Origin: Defluviitaleaceae bacterium
GTDB taxonomy: Bacteria; Bacillota_A; Clostridia; Lachnospirales; WQUN01
Reading direction: 5' to 3'
Length of the DNA: 7,522 bases
NCBI GenBank assembly: GCA_009779525.1
Contig: WREB01000047.1
Coordinates: 1 to 7,522 of the forward strand
Shown here in pieces: positions 1 through 5,319 of this stretch. How positions within the stretch are numbered: position 1 is the first letter of the stretch; each line of letters opens with the position of its first letter. Made by a program: the position numbers and the translations under genes. Under the pieces are notes generated by a model. That model saw only the letters and a program-made list of their open reading frames with translations, made no database searches and was not told the DNA's origin.

Positions 1-15
1 CACCGTCATGCGGCG

Positions 16-420
16 CTATTTTCCTGTGACGAACCTGGCGCCTTCGGACAAATCCCCCTTGATCGGGACGGCGACGCCTTCTTTGATGTTAATCGATCTG
101 TGCTCGACAAACGCCTTACCGGCTTCACCCTCGTATTCGATTCTGACGACTTTAATCTCGGTAAGCCAGGCCGTGAAGATGTCCCTGCTGAATCCTTTCT
201 CGCGTTCCGCGACGTAGACGTAATGACGCCCGTCGATAACCACGAGCGCCCTCGCGTCGAAGCAGTTCCAGCGCTCGCCGGTGTATAGGTTTTCTACGGA
301 GGATGGCCTGCGGACCGCCGCGACCGGCTTTCCTATCGCATAGAGCTCATCGCCGTAAAACGTAAACACCAAAAGCGCCGCGGCGAAGGCAAAAAATATG
401 GCATGCAACACCCTTTTCAT
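16..420 (-). CDS. Small membrane-anchored protein with an HlyD/MFP-like C-terminal domain
   Basis: A 134-residue protein of unknown function, last visible gene of the sugar ABC operon. I chose the ATG at 420, which follows the permease stop codon by 2 bp and has a GGAAG ribosome binding site; a GTG four codons upstream would overlap the permease. Residues about 4-22 are a hydrophobic signal anchor with no lipobox cysteine, so the rest should face outward. The remainder (about 55-134) has the pattern of the C-terminal beta domain of membrane fusion proteins: a strand 'ALVVIDGRHYVYVAERE', then 'IKVVRIEYEGEAGKAFVE', and a closing 'DLSEGARFVTGK' like the 'xSxGxRV' end of clostridial HlyD-type adaptors. 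The biotinyl-lipoyl and hairpin domains of a normal adaptor (usually over 300 residues) are absent. The resemblance is by eye from family knowledge; the function, perhaps in assembling the transporter or contacting a partner, is inference. It could instead be an unrelated small beta-protein. Confidence 0.75.
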   Translation of the reverse strand: MKRVLHAIFFAFAAALLVFTFYGDELYAIGKPVAAVRRPSSVENLYTGERWNCFDARALVVIDGRHYVYVAEREKGFSRDIFTAWLTEIKVVRIEYEGEAGKAFVEHRSINIKEGVAVPIKGDLSEGARFVTGK

Positions 421-422
421 CG

Positions 423-1193
423 TCACTTCCACCCGATTCCGGAGATTGAGTCGACGAGCGCGTCCTTGAAGCGGAAGAATAAAAACAGCGCCGGAAATAT
501 GTAGACGAACGCGGCGCTAAACGAGACGTTCGCGGGCATCGAATCGAGCACGACGGAAAGTGGGCGGATGTCCGGGTTTCCAGCCGCGAAAATTATAGCC
601 TGCTCGACCATGTTCCAGCTCTCGCAAAAAATCAGGACTGAAAGCGCCACCGCGGCGTGCTTGACCTGCGGGAATACGACGTGCCGGTAGATAGCCAGTG
701 CCGAGGAAGTGTCGAGCGACGCGCACTCGATAAGAGAGTCGGGTATCGCGACGATGAACTGGCGGAAAAGAAACACCGCGAACGGCGAGAACAGCGTCGG
801 AAGCACAAGCGCCGCGGGCATATCCAAGAGGCCAAGCGAGCGAAGCTGTATGTAGTTCGGCAAAAGCGTCGACTGAAACGGCAGGAGCATCATGAGAAGA
901 TAGAAAAAAAAAGCCGCGTTTCGGCCCGGGAACTTAACCTTGGCGAAAAGGAAACCCAGCGGAAACGAGACTGTCACGCAGCCCGCCGTGATTACCGAAG
1001 AATAGGCGACGGAGTTCCAAAAGTAATTGAGGAACGTGTAATTAGTGATAAGCAGTTCGTAGTACTGCCCGAGCGTCGGAAAAACGCCGTCAAACTCAAG
1101 CGACCGCAAAAAAAGCACGGCGACCGGCACGGCGAAAGCCAAAGCCGCCGCACCCATAATAATTATGAAAACCGTTTCAATACGTCTTTTCAC
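423..1193 (-). CDS. Carbohydrate ABC transporter permease, MalG type (CUT1)
   Basis: Inner-membrane subunit of an ABC sugar importer, 256 residues, slightly shorter than usual for the family (about 270-300). It starts at a GTG at 1193 preceded by GAGAAG and overlaps the end of the upstream permease by 17 bp, which suggests translational coupling. The first membrane helix is about residues 8-30; further helices lie at about 62-84, 93-112, 126-148, 183-200 and 225-243. The cytoplasmic EAA loop that docks on the ATPase is at residues 156-175, beginning 'ECASLDTSSA' and ending 'VVFP'. The usual glycine of this loop (EAAxxDGA) is replaced by threonine at 162. It should pair with the MalF-type protein encoded just upstream. 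The transported sugar cannot be read from the sequence. Family assignment is firm. Confidence 0.95.
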   Translation of the reverse strand: MKRRIETVFIIIMGAAALAFAVPVAVLFLRSLEFDGVFPTLGQYYELLITNYTFLNYFWNSVAYSSVITAGCVTVSFPLGFLFAKVKFPGRNAAFFFYLLMMLLPFQSTLLPNYIQLRSLGLLDMPAALVLPTLFSPFAVFLFRQFIVAIPDSLIECASLDTSSALAIYRHVVFPQVKHAAVALSVLIFCESWNMVEQAIIFAAGNPDIRPLSVVLDSMPANVSFSAAFVYIFPALFLFFRFKDALVDSISGIGWK

Positions 1194-2034
1194 TTCTTCT
1201 CGCTTCCCACCAAACGAATACTAAAAGCAGCGCCGCGACCGCGGCGGTGAACATGATGGACCCCGCGGTCAGGTACTGGTAGTTTAGCTTCCTGAAATGG
1301 TTGTTCATGTAAAACTGCAGCGTGTACACAGCGTCGGGCGGATAGTCTGTCGCGTAGTAGAGGTATGCCTCGCGGAAGATCTTTAGCGTCCCCGAAACAG
1401 AGAGGAGCGAAGCGAAGACCACGCCCGGCGTTATGTAGGGAAGCGTCACCCCGATGAAGCGCCTTACTCTTCCGGCGCCGTCGAGCGAAGCGCTTTCGGA
1501 AATTTCCCTCGACACGCCCGAAATCGCCGCGCATAGTATCACCATGTTGAAGCCCGCGTTTTTCCATAAAAACATCAAAAAGACAGGAAGCGCCGCGAGA
1601 ACGCCCGAGGCGTACAGATGCTCCCTTGCGAAATTTATGAAGGCGGGGCTTGCAAACGGCAGCCGCCAAAAGAACACGGCGCTCGCGGTCGGCAGAAACA
1701 TGGGCGCAAGCAGCGCGGCCTCGATAAGCGAACTTTTGCGTCTCGCCTCGCTCAACAAAAACGAAAACAGAAGCGAAAGCAGCATCAGCGAAACGAAACC
1801 GGCGAGCGTGAAAAAAAGAGTGTTTTTAACCGCGAGCCGGTAGAAGCGGTTGCCTGCGACTTCGGCGTAGTTGCCGAGGAACACGAAGTTTTTGGTAAAA
1901 ACGCTGTCGATAAACGAATACCAAACCGAGCGCGCGAACGGAAAGGCGTACATCAGAAAAAAGCCCGCGAACGCGGGCAAAGCGAACAAAAAATACCTGG
2001 CGCGAAGCAACCTGAATGATCCCGCGCTATTCAT
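1177..2034 (-). CDS. Carbohydrate ABC transporter permease, MalF/UgpA type (CUT1)
   Basis: Inner-membrane permease of 285 residues, normal length for the MalF/UgpA/LacF group. The N-terminal helix (about 13-34, 'YFLFALPAFAGFFLMYAFPF') carries the aromatic and proline-rich pattern typical of these proteins, followed by 'SFID...FLGNYAEV', which matches the usual 'F.GL.NY' region. Further helices are at about 69-95, 103-123, 144-172, 203-222 and 256-276. The EAA loop at residues 180-199 ('ESASLDGAGRVRRF' to 'TLP') keeps the conserved DGA that the partner permease lacks. The ATG at 2034 lies inside the last codons of the solute-binding lipoprotein gene (8-bp overlap, ATGAATAG), so the two are very probably co-translated. 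It forms the heterodimeric channel with the MalG-type protein. No ATPase gene is visible, as is common for CUT1 operons that share an MsmK-like ATPase. Confidence 0.95.
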   Translation of the reverse strand: MNSAGSFRLLRARYFLFALPAFAGFFLMYAFPFARSVWYSFIDSVFTKNFVFLGNYAEVAGNRFYRLAVKNTLFFTLAGFVSLMLLSLLFSFLLSEARRKSSLIEAALLAPMFLPTASAVFFWRLPFASPAFINFAREHLYASGVLAALPVFLMFLWKNAGFNMVILCAAISGVSREISESASLDGAGRVRRFIGVTLPYITPGVVFASLLSVSGTLKIFREAYLYYATDYPPDAVYTLQFYMNNHFRKLNYQYLTAGSIMFTAAVAALLLVFVWWEARRSEKTY

Positions 2035-4315
2035 TTTTCCAGATGTCGTATTGGCGGTTAAGGGTTTCGATAACTTCGTCGAGCGTTTTTTTCCCGCTTT
2101 GGTACGCGTCCACTACGTTGTAGTCGAAGGGGAAGGCGTCGATTATCGCCTCGCCGTCGGCAAATATCGAATGAAGGTCCCGGTAAAGCGGCACGCCCAT
2201 GTCGTAGTGCCCCGCGTACGCGGCCTCGTCTTTTATGACGAACGCAGGAAAGGTTATAGCCGAGAGCATGTCGGAAGCCGCCGCCTCCAGGTACGCTATG
2301 GCAAGTTCCTTGTTCTTGCTGTGCGGGTTGACAAGCGCGTAGCTGACATAAAAATAGTTTTTAGTCACTTCTTCAGATAGTCTCGGCAGCGGAAGGGCGC
2401 GCCAGTTTTCGATGTCGTCTAGCGATTTTTCATAATGAAAATGAAGATTTTCAAGCTTAAATACTACAGTCCCAAGGTCGTAGTCGACGCTGCGCTGGCC
2501 GAGTTCGTGCGGAATATTTTCCCTATAATGCATATAGTCGTATTGCAATAACGGGTGATGGCCCTCTGGCAAATCCGGGTTACCGTACCTAAGCCACCCC
2601 GTCCAAATCGTTTTAAAATAGTTCTTGAACAAATCCGTGTCGAAAAAAGCGGCTTCGTCGTTTATACCCGAATATGTCGAAGTGTATTGATTTAACCAAA
2701 AATTTTCGTACGTATTTACATATGTGGCGTATGACTTGAAACCGTCCCTCTTTGCAACGTTAAACTTTGCGACAGTATCCAAGTAGTCGTCAAAATGCTC
2801 GAAATCGGACGGGTTAAGACCGAACCGATTGAAGTTTTCGGGCACGTACCAGAGGAACGACGAGTTGTATTGTAACGGGAGCATCCATATCTCACCGTTC
2901 TTTTTTGCCACCTCACCGACCCACCCATAACAATCTTTTAAATAATCTGAAATAGGTTTAGACGAAGTCAACGGTACGAAACCTCCAAGGTCGCGCAATG
3001 CCGACGATGTTTCGCCGTCCGCGTTGAGTATGTAGATGTCGATGCGGTCGTCCCCTGCCATGATTGACGACAAAAACGCTTGGTATCCAGCTACGGTTGA
3101 CGGTTGGTTAATATACATGGTTTCTATTCCGCTAATATGGTTTATATAGTTTATATCAAACACTTTGCCGTACAGGCCCGACGATATCGTAACCGTTCCC
3201 CTGTAAGGCGCGGGCTCCTCGGTTTTTGCTTGTACATTTTCTATAGGTTCCGCATCTTTTCCGTTTTCGGTTATGTTAGGCGCGTTTTGTACGGGGTTTC
3301 GCATAAGTTTCGCATGGTCTTCAGTAACTTGGATACAAAACAACCTTGTTTCGATCGTATGCGTTTCTACGTCAGCTGCGGTTTGGCCCAAAAAAGCGAC
3401 GTTGCCTCCCGCGCGCTTAAAGGCGCTGCCGGGCATCGTTAGCACGTCGTCCATGATATTGATCTTAAAGCCGTCGGACATCCGATACGCCGTTACGTGC
3501 CCCAACGTTTCGTAGCCCTGGTAGATAAAAAATCCGAATTCGTAAGCGAACTCCATCGCATAGCCGACATCATTCATTTCGGCGATTTGTCCGAGCTTTT
3601 TGTTTTTTTGGTTATAAAAACCGATTATATAAGTATCTTTGGGGTGTGAATAAACGTAGATTCCGTCGCCTTCGCCTCTGTAGATTACGATTGGGTTTTC
3701 GATTTCGTTTACCACAGTTATTTTCCCGGTTTTTAAGTCAACTTCAAAAATCTTCTCGCCGAAATCAATGTACTTGCCGACTTCCCAACTTGAATAATCG
3801 AACTCATCGCCCGCGGGGACGCCGAGCAAATACGCGTTGTCTCCCGCAACCGCCATTCCCCTGATTTCCGTGAGGAACGAAAAACCGCATATTACTTTAA
3901 CTTTTCCTTCGTCCTCGAGTATTATTTCGATTAAATCCCAAGTAACGGTCGATATCGCGTAAAGCGCGCCATTTTCGTAATTCAAGTGAGTAACCGGCCC
4001 TATGTTAGGATAAGATTCGATCAGCTCGCCTTCAGTCGAATACTTGTTGAGCCCGTTCGAGGCGGAGTATGCGACTATTTCGTATCGTTCGGTTACGGCG
4101 AAAGTGATAAAGTCGATGGAATCGTTGTGTATGAATATAGATTGTTCATTGTTTATTATTTTTTCATCTTCTTTTGGCTTATTACCTATTACTTCTTCTT
4201 CTTTTAGTTCATTATTTATTACTTTGTCTCCTTTCGGTTCGTTACCGCAACCTTGGATAAACAGCCAAATAACTATATTAATTAAAAGAAAAAATTTTTT
4301 TGAAAATTTTTTCAT
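2027..4315 (-). CDS. Lipoprotein with N-terminal propeller-like region and C-terminal solute-binding domain
   Basis: A 762-residue protein, much longer than an ordinary sugar-binding protein (about 400-550). The ATG at 4315 has a GGAGG site (4322..4326) 6 nt upstream. Residues 1-22 are a lipoprotein signal ending IQGC, with Cys23 as the lipidation site; the glutamine at -2 is unusual. Residues 25-56 are a charged linker built of 10-residue repeats. Residues about 60-335 show repeated short beta-strand units such as 'GLNKYSTEGELIESYP', 'GMAVAGDNAYLLG' and 'IFEVDLKTGKITVV', typical of NHL/YVTN-like beta-propellers. After a Pro/Glu-rich linker, residues about 371-762 resemble family 1 solute-binding proteins: 'IDIYILN', 'GEIWMLPLQYNSSFLWY', 'LNPSDFEHFDDYL', then 'YFYVSYALVNPHSKNKELAIAYLEA', the usual C-terminal signature. 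It should capture the substrate for the permeases encoded next. The propeller role (extra glycan binding, docking or sensing) is inference. Base composition is clearly AT-richer than in the permease genes, most strongly at the 5' end. Confidence 0.9.
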   Translation of the reverse strand: MKKFSKKFFLLINIVIWLFIQGCGNEPKGDKVINNELKEEEVIGNKPKEDEKIINNEQSIFIHNDSIDFITFAVTERYEIVAYSASNGLNKYSTEGELIESYPNIGPVTHLNYENGALYAISTVTWDLIEIILEDEGKVKVICGFSFLTEIRGMAVAGDNAYLLGVPAGDEFDYSSWEVGKYIDFGEKIFEVDLKTGKITVVNEIENPIVIYRGEGDGIYVYSHPKDTYIIGFYNQKNKKLGQIAEMNDVGYAMEFAYEFGFFIYQGYETLGHVTAYRMSDGFKINIMDDVLTMPGSAFKRAGGNVAFLGQTAADVETHTIETRLFCIQVTEDHAKLMRNPVQNAPNITENGKDAEPIENVQAKTEEPAPYRGTVTISSGLYGKVFDINYINHISGIETMYINQPSTVAGYQAFLSSIMAGDDRIDIYILNADGETSSALRDLGGFVPLTSSKPISDYLKDCYGWVGEVAKKNGEIWMLPLQYNSSFLWYVPENFNRFGLNPSDFEHFDDYLDTVAKFNVAKRDGFKSYATYVNTYENFWLNQYTSTYSGINDEAAFFDTDLFKNYFKTIWTGWLRYGNPDLPEGHHPLLQYDYMHYRENIPHELGQRSVDYDLGTVVFKLENLHFHYEKSLDDIENWRALPLPRLSEEVTKNYFYVSYALVNPHSKNKELAIAYLEAAASDMLSAITFPAFVIKDEAAYAGHYDMGVPLYRDLHSIFADGEAIIDAFPFDYNVVDAYQSGKKTLDEVIETLNRQYDIWKNE
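4148..4243 (-). repeat. Tandem 30-bp repeat coding a charged 10-residue linker repeat
   Basis: Codons 25-56 of the lipoprotein gene encode three imperfect 10-residue units: NEPKGDKVIN, NELKEEEVIG and NKPKEDEKII, followed by a partial NNE. On the plus strand the DNA reads as repeated TTCATTATTTATTACTTT-like blocks with a period near 30 bp. The units form a flexible, Lys/Glu-rich spacer between the lipid anchor and the propeller region. Such repeats can change in copy number by slippage, which would vary the reach of the protein from the membrane. Confidence 0.7.
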
Positions 4316-4326
4316 GTGTCGCCTCC

Positions 4327-4364
4327 AAATAAATACCCGACCGCGTTTTTAACGCGGTCGGGTA
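4327..4364 (-). terminator. Strong intrinsic terminator-like hairpin between the small secreted gene and the ABC operon
   Basis: A perfect 14-bp inverted repeat (arms 4334..4347 and 4351..4364, core cccgaccgcg/cgcggtcggg) with a 3-nt loop. Read on the minus strand it is followed by TTTATTT (4327..4333), giving a standard Rho-independent terminator for the 4378..4704 gene. It is unusual in that the GGAGG ribosome binding site of the lipoprotein gene begins directly after this T-rich tract, and the ATG is 18 nt beyond the hairpin. Read-through from the strong upstream promoter would therefore feed the ABC operon, so the element may act as a partial terminator that sets the expression ratio, or as a regulated attenuator. 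No competing antiterminator stem is obvious. Confidence 0.8.
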
Positions 4365-4371
4365 AACTTTT

Positions 4372-4399
4372 GATATATTAATGATAAACTTCGTGTGAA
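4372..4399 (-). promoter_or_regulatory. Possible weak promoter for the ABC operon
   Basis: On the minus strand, TTCACA (4394..4399, five of six matches to TTGACA) lies 16 bp before TATATC (4372..4377, four of six matches to TATAAT). It sits in the last codons of the small secreted gene and just beyond its stop. If active, transcription would begin only a few bases before the hairpin at 4334..4364, which would then form the 5' end of the operon mRNA. This is a weak match in AT-rich DNA and may be chance. Confidence 0.3.
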
Positions 4400-4704
4400 C
4401 CGCATAGGCTATGTGATATAGTGCATTTGCTTTTTATGGTACCGACAGGCGCGTAACAACTTGAGCATTTCAAGTTATGCATCCGAATGTAATATGTCTT
4501 GTAACAAGTTGTGCCATTCATCAATAAATGACTTCCATCAGGTCCGGTTTGGTCAAGTAACGAGTGAGACCATTCTACATACGTGTTGTTACATAACTGA
4601 CTTGTTCCCGGTTTGTAATGATCGGCGAACGACGAAAACGAAAAACCAACCGTGAAAACCAACGTCATGACAACAGCCATGAGCCTCTTGCCGACTTTTT
4701 TCAT
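4378..4704 (-). CDS. Small secreted Cys/His-rich protein, unknown function
   Basis: A 108-residue protein with no family I can name. The ATG at 4704 follows AAAAGGAGG with a 4-nt gap, a very strong ribosome binding site. Residues 1-27 form a classical Sec signal peptide (KKVGKR, hydrophobic core, 'SFSSFA' cleavage site), leaving a mature protein of about 81 residues. The mature part has six cysteines (38, 67, 80, 83, 94, 101), including a CSSC pair at 80-83, and seven histidines (29, 47, 59, 76, 98, 104, 108), plus an aromatic 'YVEWSHSL' and 'CYKTYYIRMHNLKC' stretch. This pattern fits either disulfide bonding outside the cell or metal binding, for example a zinc-ribbon-like fold; neither is proven. 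It has its own near-consensus promoter and is followed by a hairpin terminator before the sugar ABC operon, so it may be made in excess over the transporter. A shared role with the transporter is only inferred from position. Confidence 0.85.
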   Translation of the reverse strand: MKKVGKRLMAVVMTLVFTVGFSFSSFADHYKPGTSQLCNNTYVEWSHSLLDQTGPDGSHLLMNGTTCYKTYYIRMHNLKCSSCYAPVGTIKSKCTISHSLCGSHEVYH

Positions 4705-4742
4705 AAGTCCTCCTTTTGTTTCGAATTGTGCGTCTGGTGGTT

Positions 4743-4770
4743 ATTATACAGATCTATCAAACAATGTCAA
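4743..4770 (-). promoter_or_regulatory. Near-consensus sigma-A promoter of the small secreted gene
   Basis: On the minus strand an exact TTGACA (4765..4770) and an exact TATAAT (4743..4748) are 16 bp apart. An A/T-rich stretch (TTTAAAAAATG) lies directly upstream of the -35 box, like an UP element. Transcription would begin near 4736, leaving about 30 nt of leader before the ATG at 4704. The perfect boxes suggest strong, possibly constitutive expression. The -35 box is only about 16 bp from the presumed end of the insertion sequence remnant. Confidence 0.85.
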
Positions 4771-4789
4771 CATTTTTTAAACGACTGTG

Positions 4790-4842
4790 TTAACGACCAA
4801 TGAAAATGTCACCCTTATAAACGTTCAATGAAAATGTCACCC
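4790..4842. repeat. Two 25-bp direct repeats at the IS end
   Basis: CAATGAAAATGTCACCC occurs exactly at 4798..4814 and again at 4826..4842. The match extends leftwards with a few mismatches (TTAACGAC versus TAAACGTT), giving 25-bp units with a 28-bp period. Repeats of this type close to an IS terminus and just ahead of the transposase gene are usually transposase binding sites. No third copy was found. Confidence 0.85.
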
Positions 4843-4869
4843 AACGGATGTTCGAGTAGAATGTATAAC

Positions 4870-5217
4870 ATGGATAAAAAAAACGAACGGGGAAAAAAGC
4901 ATCAAAGAAATTGAAAGTAATCCAAGCGAGCCTGGACGGGAAGCTGAGCATAGCTGAAGCCAGCGAACTATTGGGACTGACCGAACGCCAAATCAAACGC
5001 CTAAGAAAAGGAGTGGCGTAAAAAGGCGAAGAAGCGGTCAAACACGGTAATACGGGCAGACCGCCGGTAACGGCGACCGGGGACAAGGAACGAAAAAAAT
5101 AATCCGCTTGTACCTGACGAAATATTTCGGGGCAAACTTTCAGCATTACACGGAATTGCTGAATGAAACCGAAGGAATAAAGATAAGCGTCACGAAGGTA
5201 AGGCGGCTGAGTTTTAA
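4870..5217 (+). pseudogene. Transposase remnant (N-terminal helix-turn-helix part only)
   Basis: Reading from ATG 4870 with corrected frames gives about 116 residues: MDKKRTGKK, then 'KVIQASLDGKLSIAEASELL' and 'GLTERQIKRLRKGVA', a typical helix-turn-helix of ISNCY/IS481-like transposases, then 'HGNTGRPP' (the usual basic turn after the HTH) and 'IIRLYLTKYFGANFQHYTEL' (start of the linker to the catalytic domain). It is broken three times: a frameshift in an 8-A run (4876..4883), a TAA at 5019..5021 where a lysine codon is expected, and a second frameshift in a 7-A run (5093..5099). Recognisable similarity ends at 'VTKVRRLS' near 5217; the DDE catalytic domain is missing. An opposite-strand open frame over this stretch has no protein-like features. 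Confidence 0.75.
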
Positions 5218-5306
5218 TAATACCGAAAATAATATATTTGAACAAGCATCCTCATTCGTTTACAAGATTCGTTTATTAAAGTAACCTATCATAACATAGC
5301 TAACTT

Positions 5307-5314
5307 GAAGGCGG
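5307..5314 (+). promoter_or_regulatory. Ribosome binding site that fixes the symporter start
   Basis: GAAGGCGG lies 5 nt before the ATG at 5320. An in-frame TTG at 5305 would extend the protein by five residues but overlaps this site, and family members begin with MRNR-like residues, so the ATG is preferred. Confidence 0.6.
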
Positions 5315-5319
5315 ATCAT

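Larger units (their letters stand above)
4786..5217 (+). mobile_element. Truncated left end of an insertion sequence (ISNCY/IS1202-like)
   Basis: The stretch combines a likely IS terminus starting TGTG at 4786, two direct repeats (4790..4842) of the kind found as transposase binding sites at IS ends, and a broken transposase N-terminus. No copy of the matching inverted end (GGGTGACATTTTCATTG) is found between 5217 and the next gene, so the right part, including the catalytic domain and the far terminus, has been lost. The element cannot move by itself. Family assignment rests on the transposase N-terminal pattern and is moderate. Confidence 0.65.

Noticed and set aside
1..9. A possible next minus-strand gene starting at ATG 9 (ATG ACG GTG) after the stop codon at 16..18
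   Set aside because: Only three codons are visible and the nearest AGGA is about 12 nt away, farther than usual. The operon may well continue, but this cannot be called.
657..1250. A 197-residue plus-strand open frame opposite the permease genes
   Set aside because: It is a highly charged Arg/Lys/Glu composition typical of antisense to membrane-protein genes; no ribosome binding site or recognisable motif.
4334..4364. A riboswitch or T-box leader for the ABC operon
   Set aside because: Only a simple perfect hairpin with a T-rich tail is seen; there is no room for an aptamer between the preceding gene and the hairpin, and no competing stem.
4790..4842. A CRISPR array or iterated regulator operator
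   Set aside because: There are only two repeat copies with an 11-bp gap, next to a transposase remnant, which fits IS-end binding sites better.
4790..5245. A 151-residue minus-strand open frame across the IS remnant
   Set aside because: The opposite strand carries recognisable transposase sequence in broken frames, and this frame covers the IS repeats themselves; its protein has no family pattern.
5218..5319. A promoter for the symporter gene (for example TTTACA near 5260 with a TAACCT or TATCAT downstream)
   Set aside because: The -10 matches are poor or wrongly spaced in AT-rich DNA, so no promoter is called. The 102 bp hold no gene that I can recognise.
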